In this document: in pieces, positions 26,509 through 37,902 of the stretch | Layout of the letters: the number at the start of each line of letters is the position of its first letter | How positions within the stretch are numbered: the stretch's first letter is position 1 | From: Acetomicrobium sp. UBA5826 | GTDB taxonomy: Bacteria; Synergistota; Synergistia; Synergistales; Acetomicrobiaceae | Assembly: GCF_002433005.1 (NCBI RefSeq) | Contig: NZ_DJHF01000017.1 | Location: 111,046-175,045, forward strand | Length of the DNA: 64,000 bases | Direction: 5' to 3' | The notes under the pieces: generated by a model | What the model was told of the DNA's origin: nothing | The model's database searches: none | Seen by the model: only the letters and a program-made list of their open reading frames with translations | Translations under genes and position numbers: made by a program

Positions 26509-28320
26509 CACCTACTCCTCCCTGCCAAGATATGCCTCGATGACTCTGGAGTTGTTGTAAATATCCTGTGGTCTTCCCTCTGCTATTTTTATGCCCATGT
26601 CCATTGCAACTACCCAATGTGAGATACCCATGACCAAGTTCATGTCATGTTCAATGAGCAAAATAGAGAGATCCATCTCGTCCAAAAGGTTTTCAAGAAA
26701 TATCATGAGGTCTTCCGTCTCTTTGTCGTTTAGACCCGAGGACGGTTCGTCGAGGATGAGCAACTTTGGCGAAGAGGAAAGAGCTCTGGCCAACTCCAGG
26801 AGCTTTTGCTTACCGTAAGGAAGATTTTTGGCAAGTTCGTCGGAAAGGCCGGCAAGCCCTGTCTTATCAAGCCAATACATGGCAGTTTCTATGGCCCACT
26901 TTTCTTCCAATATTTGAGATTCCGTTCTCATGATCGAAGAAAATACGTAAGAACTCATTCTATGATGAAGACCGGCCATAATATTTTCAACACATGTAAG
27001 ACCAGGAAAAAGGCGTATGTTTTGAAATGTTCTCGCAATGCCAAGGCTTGCTACTTTGTGGGGCTTAAATCCCGTAATATCTTTGCCTTCGAAGTATACT
27101 TTTCCGGAGACGGGTTTATATATGCCGGTTACGACATTAAACACAGTAGTCTTTCCCGCACCGTTGGGACCTATTATACTAGTTATCTTTCCATGGCCCA
27201 CAACTAAATCTAAGTCCTTTACAGCAACGAGGCCTCCGAATTTCATGGTAAGTTTGTCGGTTACCAAGATATGTTTTTCAAACGAGCTGGTCTCTCCGTT
27301 AAGCGATTGTTTCGCCGTTGTCCGAGTTTGGTCGACGGCAACAGGTCTTATCATTTCTTCGGCTTCTTCTGCCGATCTGACGTTTGGTATCGCAATTTCC
27401 CTCTTACGTGGCCAAAGCCCACCGGGTCGAAAAATCATGGCTAAAACCAAAGCGCCTCCAAAAAAGAGCATTCTGTAGTTTGCCACTACCCTGAATATTT
27501 CAGGAAACACTGTGATAATACCTGCTCCTAGTATTGAACCGGGAATAGAACCCAACCCCCCCAACATGACTATGCAAAATAGCATGGAGGATTCCATAAA
27601 AGTAAAAGTGTCAGGAGAAACAATCATTAATTTGCTAGCGTAGATGTTGCCTGCAACCCCTGCCAGGGCAGCCCCCAAGACAAAGGAGAGCAGTTTGAAG
27701 TGCCTGACATCTATACCGCTCATTTCAGCAGCTATTTCATCTTCCCTAAGGTAGTTCCAGGCCCTCCCTATGCGAGAACGTTGCAACCTGACCAAGCCTA
27801 AAATTACTATAGCAAGTATGATCCAAACGTAAAAATAAAACCTAATAGATGTATCTATTGCAAACAACCCGAAGGAGGGTCTGCCTATTCCAGTGATCCC
27901 ATTTGGTCCTCCCGTAAGTCCAAAGGGATTGTTTATCAAAGCCAGCCTGACGATTTCGCCAATTCCTATCGTAACTATACATAAATAGTCTCCCCTCAAG
28001 TGTATTATGGGAGAAGTCACAATATAGGCAAAAATACCTGCACATAGGGCACTTAAGGGTATTAACCATACGATTGGTATACCATATAAAGTATTTAAAA
28101 TAGCAGTAATATAAGCACCAATGGCATAAAAAGCGGCATGACCAAGGTCAAATAATCCCGTTTCCCCCAGTACTATGTTCAAACTCAAACCGAGCAAGGC
28201 GTATACCCCAAAGAAAAAGGCGACATCAATCCAATAAAAATTTGAAAAAAAGGGAAATGCCAAAAAAAGGGCGATGACCATCCCTAATATCAATTGAGAT
28301 CTCTTATGTCTTTTATTCAT
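26508..28320 (-). CDS. livM-livG: Fused LivM permease and LivG ATPase of a branched-chain amino acid ABC transporter
   Basis: A single 602-residue reading frame holds two proteins usually encoded apart. Residues 1 to about 305 form the LivM permease (NIVLGETGLFDLGHAAFYAIGAY, LRGDYLCIVTIGIGEI, LRLREDEIAAEMSGI region, GGLGSIPGSILGA). A linker of about 45 residues leads to the LivG ATPase (Walker A GPNGAGKTT at 384-391, IARTFQNIRLF, signature LPYGKQKLLELARAL, Walker B LLILDEPSSGLN, LLIEHDMNLVM). No stop or shift is visible at the joint, so the fusion looks genuine. Confidence 0.92.
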
Positions 28321-28323
28321 CTG

Positions 28324-29235
28324 TTACACCTTTTCCGCAACTTTTTCGCCTATCAATCCGGTAGGCCTGAAGATCAATATCAATATGAGTATTAAAAAGG
28401 TAAACACATCTTTCCACGCGCTTGATATGTAGGCTGCTCCAAACATCTCTACCAAACCAAGGAGCAATCCGCCAAGCATTGCCGCCGGTATATTACCTAT
28501 CCCTCCCAAAATAGTTGCAGTGAAGGCTTTAAGACCGTAGTTCCACCCCATGACGAAAGAGATCTGGCGATAGTACATGCCGTTCATCACTCCTGCCATG
28601 CCACCCAAGGCAGGGCCCAGAAAGAATATAAATAGAGTGATCTTCCCCACATCAATGCCCAACATGGTTGCCATCTCCTTGTCCAAAGCTGTAGCCCTAA
28701 TGGCGGCACCAAAGGTTGTTTTTTGGACGACGTAATATAAAATCAGCATCAATACAAAGGATAGGATTAATATGAACAGTTGCATTGACGTAATATGAAA
28801 CCACCCCAAAGAGATGGTATAGGTGGGAACGACGGAAGCGGGATAAGCTTGATACCTGGGCCCCCATACAGCCATTATCAAATTTTCAAGGAATATGGAA
28901 ACACCCAAAGCCGAGACAACTAGCGGCAATCTTCCCGATTTTTGAACAGGCCTGTAGGCCACTCTCTCCATCAATACGCCTACACAACCTACGGCGAAAA
29001 AAGCAAAAAGCAGGGCCGCAGCCATGCCTCCCCACAAACCAAACCTCTGGCTTACGGCCCCGGCACTCCAAACCAAAAGAGTATAGCCCAAGTAACTCCC
29101 TAAGGCGAATAAATCACCGTGGGCAAAGTTTATTAATTTCATCACTCCATATACCATGGAATATCCAAGCGCGATGAGGGCATAAAATGAACCTATAGTC
29201 AGTCCGTTAAGTAACTGTTCCAGGATTATCGACAA
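28324..29235 (-). CDS. livH: Branched-chain amino acid ABC transporter permease LivH
   Basis: A 303-residue polytopic inner-membrane permease: LLNGLTIGSFYALIALGYSMVYGVMKLINFAHGD start, then GVSIFLENLIMAVWG, RATALDKEMATMLGIDVGKI (coupling region), and ATILGGIGNIPAAMLGGLLLGLVE. These are standard LivH features. It pairs with the LivM half of the downstream fusion to form the channel, four bases away. Confidence 0.94.
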   Translation of the reverse strand: MSIILEQLLNGLTIGSFYALIALGYSMVYGVMKLINFAHGDLFALGSYLGYTLLVWSAGAVSQRFGLWGGMAAALLFAFFAVGCVGVLMERVAYRPVQKSGRLPLVVSALGVSIFLENLIMAVWGPRYQAYPASVVPTYTISLGWFHITSMQLFILILSFVLMLILYYVVQKTTFGAAIRATALDKEMATMLGIDVGKITLFIFFLGPALGGMAGVMNGMYYRQISFVMGWNYGLKAFTATILGGIGNIPAAMLGGLLLGLVEMFGAAYISSAWKDVFTFLILILILIFRPTGLIGEKVAEKV

Positions 29236-29262
29236 GACGAGCCCCTTCTTTCCTGATCAGTT

Positions 29263-30417
29263 TTATGGTTGATAAACCACCATGTCTCCCTCTCCGGTCA
29301 CCACATACATCTTATAAATTATCCCCTTTCTATCCCCGCGTTCCGTGAAGGCAATACTTCCGGTTATCCCCTCGCAGCCTTCCATACCGGTTCTCAGTAC
29401 CTCCAACATTGCCTCGGTATCGGTCGAACCTGCCTTATCAATCGCCCAGGTAAGGGCAATAAGGGCATCAGCAGCGTATACAGGCCACGGACTAGTCGGT
29501 ACGGTGTTATGCCTTTGTCTGTAAAGTTCCAGGAACCGCTTTGCTTTTGGAGTATCCAAATCTGTAGGCATGGGTTCTTGCGTCATCAGGCAACCTTTTG
29601 CGTATTCTATGCCCGCTATTTTAACAAAATCTTCATTAATGGCTGCGTTTCCTCCGACGAAGGGACACTTTATTCCCAATTCTCGTCCCTGACGCACCAG
29701 CAGGCCGGCCTCGGGAAAGTATCCGGTAAAATACCATACATCGGGATTAGTCTCGCGGAGTTTCGTTAATATGGGCGTAAAATCTTTTTCGCCTGGTGTT
29801 ATGGCATCATAGAAAACGAGTTCGGCTACTCCGGCATCCAGGTATTCTTGAAGAGCCTTCCTAGCTTCTTCGGCAACTCCCAAGGCAAAGGTCGTATTGT
29901 CATGCATGATGGCTATACGACGCGCCTTCATCGTCCCTACTGCATATTCGCTAAAGAACTGACCCTGAGTGTCATCACGTCCGCAGGTTCTGAAGAAGTA
30001 TTTACGTTCTTTGGCCATTGTCAGCTTAACGGCAGTGCTTCCATAACCTATATCGATCATCTTGCTTGCCTCGTAAATATCGGCAGCCGGTTCGTTCACG
30101 GAAGAACCGTAAGTACCGATAACCGCTGCAACCCGTTGGGAAACTAACCTTTGAGCCGCCAATGCGCTGTCTCTGGGATTAGAAGCATCATCGGCTACCA
30201 CAATCTCAATCTTCCGCCCTCCGAGGATACCCCCCTGCTCTTGGATCATCTGAAGGGCTACTTCAACTGAATTTTTGGCCATTTCTCCTTCGTATGCCCA
30301 CTGACCCGTTATAGGCGCTTGTAACCCTATCTTTATGGGCTTCTCCTCGGCTGCAACAGCTCCCGCAGAAAGCACGAACAAAAAAACTATAAACAGACAA
30401 AACCACGCCTTTTTCAT
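29263..30417 (-). CDS. livJ: Branched-chain amino acid-binding protein (LivJ/K type)
   Basis: A 384-residue type I periplasmic binding protein. The N-terminus is a clear signal peptide (AWFCLFIVFLFVLSAGAVAAEE). The mature part begins KPIKIGLQAPITGQWAYEGEMAKNSVEVAL, then DDASNPRDSALAAQRLVSQRVAAVIGTYGSSV, the family sequence. It likely delivers leucine, isoleucine, valine or related acids to the LivHMGF complex. It heads the operon. Confidence 0.92.
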   Translation of the reverse strand: MKKAWFCLFIVFLFVLSAGAVAAEEKPIKIGLQAPITGQWAYEGEMAKNSVEVALQMIQEQGGILGGRKIEIVVADDASNPRDSALAAQRLVSQRVAAVIGTYGSSVNEPAADIYEASKMIDIGYGSTAVKLTMAKERKYFFRTCGRDDTQGQFFSEYAVGTMKARRIAIMHDNTTFALGVAEEARKALQEYLDAGVAELVFYDAITPGEKDFTPILTKLRETNPDVWYFTGYFPEAGLLVRQGRELGIKCPFVGGNAAINEDFVKIAGIEYAKGCLMTQEPMPTDLDTPKAKRFLELYRQRHNTVPTSPWPVYAADALIALTWAIDKAGSTDTEAMLEVLRTGMEGCEGITGSIAFTERGDRKGIIYKMYVVTGEGDMVVYQP

Positions 30418-30486
30418 TTTCCCCTCTCCTCCTTTTGGTTGTGTTCTTTATTATATTACTATGGATTTTGATTTGTTTACAAGCGA

Positions 30487-30523
30487 GTTGTAGTAATTAT
30501 ACAACATACTCTTCGCCAAACAA
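30487..30523 (-). promoter_or_regulatory. Promoter of the liv operon with an overlapping inverted repeat
   Basis: Minus strand: TTGTTT (30518-30523), 16-base spacer, TATAAT (30496-30501). The palindrome GTTGTA-7-TACAAC (30487-30492 and 30500-30505) spans the -10, so a repressor could sit there. The leader to the livJ start is about 70 bases. Confidence 0.6.
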
Positions 30524-30572
30524 AAGACATGAACTCAAAACCAATTAGAGGAAAGGGGTTCAGGTGCAGTTT

Positions 30573-31781
30573 TTATGCTAAACTAAATTCTCTGGCGACT
30601 GCTCTAACAGCTTTCTCTGCATCATATTTGGGAACCAATGTGGATATTTTGATCTCGGATGTGCTGGTGCCAAGCAATTTTACGCCTTCTTTATTAAGGG
30701 CCGCAAAGAATCTTGCCGCAACACCGGGTGCTGACTCCATGCCTACGCCTACCGCCGTTATCTTTGCAACTTCGTCATCTTCTATGAGCCTATGTTCGCC
30801 GTATTGAGATAAGACCTCTTCAACTACCTCCCTGACCCTTTCGCTTGCCCCCTCAACGACAGTAAACGTCAGATAGGTGTATCCGTTGTCCTTCACTATG
30901 GAGATCATGTCCAAGTTGATATTATTTGAAGCTAATGATTCAAATAGATGAACTTGAGCCCTTTGTCCACCCGACATCGGGCTGATCGTGAACTTGCGTT
31001 GGTTTTTGTCCATCGTCACTCCCATTACTACAGGTTGTTCCAGCCATTCCGGCAAAGCATTCACCACGTAAGTCCCCCTCTCTTCTGAAAATGTTGAAGC
31101 ACAGTATAGTGCCACGTTAAACTTCTTGGCTATCTCTACGGCCCTGGAATGAACGACCTTTGCCCCCATGGATGCGAGCTCCATGAGCTCGTCGTACGTT
31201 ATATATTCGTGCTTTTTAGCAGAAGGAATAATCTTGGGATCGCAGGCAAAGACTCCGGCTACGTCGCTGTAAATCTCGCATTTAGTGTTCAGCTTCGCTG
31301 CTATTGCAACGGCAGACGTGTCTGAACCACCCCGTCCCAGCGTCGTGATGTCCTTCAAATTGGTTATTCCCTGAAAACCGGTGACGACGATAACGTCGTT
31401 GGTATGAAATTCATCGAGCAACCTTTCGGCGTTTATGTCGATTATGCGAGCGTTGTTGAAATCGGATGTGGTGATCATCTCGAGCTGAAAGGCGTTGAAG
31501 GACACAGAGGGCACGCCGATGTCATTGAGCGCGATGGAAAGTAAAGCCGCTGTAACCTGTTCGCCGGTAGAAAGTAACATGTCCAGCTCGCGTGGCTTAG
31601 GTGAGTCGCTAACACTTTTTGCCAAGGCGATCAGTTCGTCAGTGGTCTTTCCCATGGCCGAGACCACCACGCATACCTTCTCTTCCGACTCGACTGTCTT
31701 TTTTATCTTCTCTGCGATCTTTTTGATCTTTTCAGGCGTCGCAACCGATGAACCTCCGTATTTTTGTACGATCAAGGACAT
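30573..31781 (-). CDS. lysC: Aspartate kinase
   Basis: A 402-residue class of aspartokinase (no homoserine dehydrogenase fused). Amino-acid kinase domain: IVQKYGGSSVATPEKIKKIA, VVVTGFQGITNLKDITTLGRGGSDTSAVA, EIYSDVAGVFACDP. Two C-terminal ACT domains for allosteric control follow. It commits aspartate to lysine, threonine and methionine. It is the last gene of the dapA-dapB-dapH-lysC operon, 23 bases after dapH. Downstream feedback by lysine is likely but not visible. Confidence 0.96.
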   Translation of the reverse strand: MSLIVQKYGGSSVATPEKIKKIAEKIKKTVESEEKVCVVVSAMGKTTDELIALAKSVSDSPKPRELDMLLSTGEQVTAALLSIALNDIGVPSVSFNAFQLEMITTSDFNNARIIDINAERLLDEFHTNDVIVVTGFQGITNLKDITTLGRGGSDTSAVAIAAKLNTKCEIYSDVAGVFACDPKIIPSAKKHEYITYDELMELASMGAKVVHSRAVEIAKKFNVALYCASTFSEERGTYVVNALPEWLEQPVVMGVTMDKNQRKFTISPMSGGQRAQVHLFESLASNNINLDMISIVKDNGYTYLTFTVVEGASERVREVVEEVLSQYGEHRLIEDDEVAKITAVGVGMESAPGVAARFFAALNKEGVKLLGTSTSEIKISTLVPKYDAEKAVRAVAREFSLA

Positions 31782-31804
31782 ATCCCTCCATTAATTTGTC
31801 GTTG

Positions 31805-34022
<2,218 letters not shown>

Positions 34023-34047
34023 GTCTATCCCTCCTATATTTGGATAT

Positions 34048-34318
34048 AAAAAAGCTCGTCCCAAAAAACTGGGACGAGCCATAATACCCGCGGTACCACC
34101 CATCTTGAACACCTCTGCTATATGGACAAAGATGTTCCTCTCTTTAGCCCTTTAACGGAGGCAACCCGGGCATGTACTTCGGCCACATAACGCCTTTCCA
34201 TGCCAGCTACCGCAAGCTTTGGGCCTTACGGTGCATCAAGAGCGCCTCTCAGCTCGTTAAACGCTCCTCTCTGTTGATGCCTGAACCCTCCAGCCTCTTG
34301 CGTCATCGCCGTTACCAT
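34048..34318 (-). promoter_or_regulatory. T-box leader of dapA-dapB-dapH-lysC
   Basis: Minus-strand leader of about 270 bases. It contains the conserved T-box core GGGTGGTACCGCGGG (34087-34101), whose TGGT bulge would pair with an uncharged tRNA acceptor end. It is followed by a terminator: GCTCGTCCC / GGGACGAGC (34054-34062 and 34071-34079) plus TTTTTT. Upstream is a long stem I with CAGAGAG and GCTGAGAG elements, then a GGCATG/CATGCC stem. Because the genes are lysine-pathway genes I infer a lysine tRNA, but I could not place the specifier codon. Confidence 0.85.
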
Positions 34319-34339
34319 ATTAAAAAATGAGTTGCATGA

Positions 34340-34368
34340 ATCTTACAAGGATATTTTTAATTTGTCAA
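34340..34368 (-). promoter_or_regulatory. Promoter of the T-box operon
   Basis: Minus strand: consensus TTGACA (34363-34368), 17-base spacer, TAAGAT (34340-34345). It starts just past the cupin stop codon, and the T-box leader begins about ten bases downstream. Confidence 0.75.
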
Positions 34369-34374
34369 TGGGTC

Positions 34375-34788
34375 TTACTCGCTTTTTGCACGTTCCAATC
34401 TTGTCCTTGCCCGCTTGCCGTCAGGATCTCCAAACCACGGCACTATGCAGAGGAACCTAAAGGGTTTGTCCGAGGCGTTTCCGTAGGAATGAGAAACGTT
34501 AGGTGGCACGAAAGCCCAGGACTTTTCGGGCAGGTCCCACGTCACTCCTTCTATGATGACCTGACCGTGTCCTTCCAGGGTGATCAGGTAGTGCGGCCAT
34601 TCGTGTTGGTGTTCGGAGATCATCCTGTTTGGCGGAAGGGTAAAGAAACGGACGACGTAATCGTCGAAGAAGCGTCCGGGGCCGAAGACTATTCGTTTCA
34701 CCACCCCTTCCCCGAGTGAAAAGGCCTTAAGCTCAAGGAGGTCTTCCAGCTTTCCCGCCAAAGGCTCTCTTAAATCTTCATCCGTCAT
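34375..34788 (-). CDS. Cupin-domain protein
   Basis: A 137-residue small cupin. The metal-binding motif pattern is visible: EHQHEWPHYLITLEGHGQVIIEG gives the HxH...E/H residues of motif 1, and PPNVSHSYGN the histidine of motif 2. The gene follows the aldehyde oxidoreductase with a four-base overlap (ATGA), so it is very likely cotranscribed and coupled. Its substrate is unknown. The coupling hints at a maturation or sensing role for the oxidoreductase, which is inference. Confidence 0.8.
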   Translation of the reverse strand: MTDEDLREPLAGKLEDLLELKAFSLGEGVVKRIVFGPGRFFDDYVVRFFTLPPNRMISEHQHEWPHYLITLEGHGQVIIEGVTWDLPEKSWAFVPPNVSHSYGNASDKPFRFLCIVPWFGDPDGKRARTRLERAKSE

Positions 34789-37580
34789 TTTCTAGCCTCC
34801 TCCAAAGCTTTTAGTATCCTATCCGGAGTTGCAGGAATCGTCTTAAGCCTGATGCCGCAGGCGTTGTGTATCGCATTTATTATAGCTGCATGAGGTGCCG
34901 AAAGGGGAACCTCTCCAGTGCCGGAAGCGCCAAAGGGACCGAACTCCCTGGGAGATTCCATGTGTATCAGGCGGATATTGTCGGGTATATCCTTGATGTA
35001 AGGAAACCCGCAAGCTAATAGGTTGTTGTGCTTTTTTACGTCCTCGAAGTTTTCCTTCAATGCAAACCCTATGCCCTGAGCGATGCCTCCGTAAAGTTGT
35101 CCCTCTACAACGGCGTAGTTATTGATCTTTCCCACGTCACATGCCAGCGTCATGCGATCGACGGTCGTCTCTCCTGTCGTTACGTCCACGGATACCTCTG
35201 CTAAAAAGAGGCCGAACATGTGATTGGCAAAGGGATAGCCCTGTCCCGTCTCGTCGTCCATGCCCGTGCAGTGTTGAACCTCACCATTTACGTTTCGCAA
35301 GGTAGCTTTATAGTAGCCCTCGTAGTAAGTGGGTATGCCTTCGGCGATCATCTCGTCGTAAGTCCTGTACGTGCCGTCGGGCTTTCGCATGGCGTCAAGC
35401 AGTTTTCGGCAGCTGTCCATGATGGCCATCCCGACCATGACTTGAGAACGACTTGCAGCCGCTGCCCCACTGTTGGGCGCTTTGGCAGTATCGTTACAGA
35501 CAAGCTTTATTTGATCAGGCCTTAAGCCCAATGGCTTTAGCGCCTCGTGTGCCGTGCCGACACAACCCATGTCTGCTCCCTGTCCGTGATCTTCCCATGT
35601 GTTGTAAAGTATGACTCCGTCTTTGGTAAGCTCGATGTGGCTGTTTGCCTCATCGGGGCCGTCGTCGTTTGAGTTGTAAATCCCTATGGCAACGCCCACG
35701 CCATGCTTTATCTTATCGGTTGACAGGGCGGCAGCTCGCTTTTTAGCCTCTTCGTAAAGTGGCCGTATATGGGTGACCATTGCCTGAAGCGGATAAACTT
35801 CCGGCCTTTGACCGCTCGGTAAGGTATCGCCAGGCTGGATTAAGTTCTTCTCGCGGAAATCCAAGGGGTCCATGCCGACCTTTTCAGCCAACATGTCTAT
35901 GGCAAGCTCTCCTCCAAAGTAGGTTTGAGGTCCGCCGTAACATCTAAAAGCCGTGCACCATTTGTGGTTGGTAAATACGGTGTAACCGCATCCGCGGATA
36001 TTGTTTACTCTATATGGGGCAAGCATGAACTGTCCGCCCTTGTTGGTTAAGTCTTGGCTGGATTCGGAATATGGTCCATGGTCTACGTACCAGGTATGCT
36101 CTAAGCCTATCAGCTTGCCATTTTCGTCAGCTCCAACGCGAATCCTCATCAAGAAGGGCGACCTCTTGGGCGTGCGAACGATGTGTTCTTTCATATCGAG
36201 CCTCATGTAAACGGGCCTTCCCGTGGCAATTACACAGGCGCCAATTAAGTGTTCGTTCGTGGGGCCGACCTTGTAGCCGAACGTGGCACCCATGTTATTT
36301 TGTATGACGCGTATCTTTGAAGGCGGTAATCCTAAACCGCGGGCAATCATGAGTTGATGGCGGTACACGCAGATGCTTTTAGTCTGAAGCGTAAGACGGC
36401 CTTCTTCGTCGAAATAGCCAAATCCGCAATCGGTCTCTATCGTCAAATGAGGTTGCCTCGAACTGTAAAATTCGTCTTCAACTACGTAGGGAGCTTTGTC
36501 CAAGTCTTCCTTTGGATCGTTGCCCTTCTTTATGGGCCTCTTGTTGAACACGTTTGGTATTCCGTCTATATCGGGTATATCCTCATGCACCTTTACTGCC
36601 CCTGGTACCATGGCGTCTTTGACGTTTAAAAGCGCTGGGAGCTCTTCGATTTCTACCTTCACGGCATCTGCAGCGGCCCTTGCGTGCTCTTCCGTGTCGG
36701 CACACACTATGGCGACTGCCTCTCCCCACTGGCGGATCTTGTCTCCTTCCTCTACGAGGATTCGACGTTCCCATCCGTTGGTCGTGGCGGTCTTAGATCC
36801 CACCTGACCCCTTATTCTGTTCGTGCCCTTATTTGCGTAGATGTCCGCTGCCGTCACGATCTTATATACACCGGGCATCTTTTCTGCCTCGAGGAAATCT
36901 ATCTTTTTGACTATGGCATGATGGGTCTCAGGACATACGCAGGCAGCAAAAAGCGTCTCGTCAGGTAACTTTAGCGCTACGTCGTCGCCGAAGTCCCACG
37001 TGCCGGTTGCCTTATATACCGCGCTTGGCCTCGGGTAATGGCTTCCCCATATTTTTCCGTCTCGAGTCAGTTCCGAGAAATCCGTCATCTCCTCTTCGCC
37101 GCGCAAGACTTTAGCGGCAAGCATGACGGCATCTACGATCTGAACGTAACCGGTGCATCTGCAGGCATTTCGGTTCTTCTGGAACCAATCTCGTACCTCT
37201 TCGCGGGTAGGATTTGGGTTTTCGTCGAGCAAGGCCTTGGAGCTCATGATAAATCCTGGCGTGCAAAAACCGCACTGTATAGCTCCCGTCTTTACGTAAG
37301 CCCACTGAAGTGCGTGAAGCTTGCCGGGCCTTCCTAAGCCTTCAATGGTGAGAATTTCAGCGTCTTCTGGTACCTTATCCCATCTTACGATGCAGGAACG
37401 CACGAGCTTGCCGTTCATTATGACCTCGCATGCTCCGCATTGTCCCGATCCGCATCCGAGTTTTGTTCCCGTTAGCCCGAGTTGTTTTCGAATTATGTTG
37501 ACCAGCATTGCGTCAGGTGAGGCAACTACGTGGTGAGGACATCCGTTGACCTTGATGCTTTTCCTTAAATACTGTTTCAT
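34785..37580 (-). CDS. Mop-type molybdenum aldehyde oxidoreductase
   Basis: A 931-residue xanthine-oxidase-family enzyme with no FAD domain. The N-terminal [2Fe-2S] domain has cysteines 43, 48, 51, 63 (CGSGQCGACEV); a second helical domain has C103, C106, C140, C142 (CGFC, CRC). The large Moco domain carries GQGADMGCVGTAHEAL and ends with GASGTGEVPL, whose glutamate is the expected base. Layout and sequence strongly recall the Desulfovibrio gigas Mop enzyme (907 residues) from memory. I use the ATG at 37580 with GAGGAGGG upstream. The longer frame overlaps leader RNA. Confidence 0.9.
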   Translation of the reverse strand: MKQYLRKSIKVNGCPHHVVASPDAMLVNIIRKQLGLTGTKLGCGSGQCGACEVIMNGKLVRSCIVRWDKVPEDAEILTIEGLGRPGKLHALQWAYVKTGAIQCGFCTPGFIMSSKALLDENPNPTREEVRDWFQKNRNACRCTGYVQIVDAVMLAAKVLRGEEEMTDFSELTRDGKIWGSHYPRPSAVYKATGTWDFGDDVALKLPDETLFAACVCPETHHAIVKKIDFLEAEKMPGVYKIVTAADIYANKGTNRIRGQVGSKTATTNGWERRILVEEGDKIRQWGEAVAIVCADTEEHARAAADAVKVEIEELPALLNVKDAMVPGAVKVHEDIPDIDGIPNVFNKRPIKKGNDPKEDLDKAPYVVEDEFYSSRQPHLTIETDCGFGYFDEEGRLTLQTKSICVYRHQLMIARGLGLPPSKIRVIQNNMGATFGYKVGPTNEHLIGACVIATGRPVYMRLDMKEHIVRTPKRSPFLMRIRVGADENGKLIGLEHTWYVDHGPYSESSQDLTNKGGQFMLAPYRVNNIRGCGYTVFTNHKWCTAFRCYGGPQTYFGGELAIDMLAEKVGMDPLDFREKNLIQPGDTLPSGQRPEVYPLQAMVTHIRPLYEEAKKRAAALSTDKIKHGVGVAIGIYNSNDDGPDEANSHIELTKDGVILYNTWEDHGQGADMGCVGTAHEALKPLGLRPDQIKLVCNDTAKAPNSGAAAASRSQVMVGMAIMDSCRKLLDAMRKPDGTYRTYDEMIAEGIPTYYEGYYKATLRNVNGEVQHCTGMDDETGQGYPFANHMFGLFLAEVSVDVTTGETTVDRMTLACDVGKINNYAVVEGQLYGGIAQGIGFALKENFEDVKKHNNLLACGFPYIKDIPDNIRLIHMESPREFGPFGASGTGEVPLSAPHAAIINAIHNACGIRLKTIPATPDRILKALEEARK

Positions 37581-37649
37581 GGTTTCCCTCCTCGTTTTTT
37601 CGAACGCCCTAAAGCTCAAATATGGCAAACTTCGACCCGGGTAACCTCC

Positions 37650-37711
37650 TTTCTTTAAGTTTTTAATTTGCCATACCAGCCTTAAAGCGTCCATCTAACG
37701 CTAAAGGAGGT
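37650..37711 (-). other. Second foldable segment between leader terminator and aldehyde oxidoreductase
   Basis: After the leader terminator, the minus strand has AACCTCCTTT (about 37702-37711) and, some 50 bases on, AAAGGAGGTT (about 37643-37652), perfectly complementary. A hairpin AGCGT/ACGCT lies between. Further on TATGGCAAA and TTTGCCATA also match. The piece can fold in more than one way. I do not recognise it. Confidence 0.4.
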
Positions 37712-37748
37712 TAAAAAAAGCTGCCTCGCTTAAAGGAGGCAGCTTTTT
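37712..37748 (-). terminator. Terminator in the aldehyde oxidoreductase leader
   Basis: Stem AAGCTGCCTC / GAGGCAGCTT (37718-37727 and 37736-37745, perfect ten pairs), loop of eight, then a run of T on the minus strand. It separates the Moco-like aptamer from the gene by about 130 bases, so it must be conditional if the promoter upstream is used. Confidence 0.88.
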
Positions 37749-37781
37749 GCTAAAGATAACTTACGGCAGGCGTAAGCTTTC

Positions 37782-37895
37782 TTTAACACATCCTCCTTTC
37801 CAAACATGGGAGGCATCCTCGTTTCCAAAGATACCCATTGGCCAGAAACCATGGAGCCCATGAAGGGTCTTTAGGTTAAATGGCTCGGAGTTATT
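37782..37895 (-). promoter_or_regulatory. Probable Moco (molybdenum cofactor) riboswitch
   Basis: Minus-strand RNA with the pattern I recall for the Moco motif: ACTCCGAGCC, then GGCTCC, a TGG...CCAATGGG pairing, GGAAACGAGGATGCCTCCC, and finally GGAAAGGAGGATG. It precedes a molybdenum aldehyde oxidoreductase, exactly the sort of gene Moco motifs are found with. Its last AAAGGAGG is complementary to CCTCCTTT in the terminator stem, so a terminator/antiterminator switch is likely. Confidence 0.75.
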
Positions 37896-37902
37896 TGTAT
37901 AT

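Noticed and set aside
34023..34112. N-terminal extension of dapA by 30 residues
   Set aside because: The extra codons fall in the T-box core and terminator, and dapA has a proper GGAGG and ATG at 34022.
34085..34318. A definite specifier codon for the T-box
   Set aside because: I drew several stem I pairings by hand and they disagree. AAA, GGC and ACC can each be placed in a loop, so none is asserted.
34785..37580. Xanthine dehydrogenase as the product
   Set aside because: No FAD domain or neighbouring FAD subunit, and the domain layout follows the Mop aldehyde oxidoreductase.
37581..37694. N-terminal extension of the aldehyde oxidoreductase by 38 residues
   Set aside because: It would be translated from the structured leader, starts without a ribosome site, and does not match the family N-terminus, whereas the ATG at 37580 has GAGGAGGG upstream.
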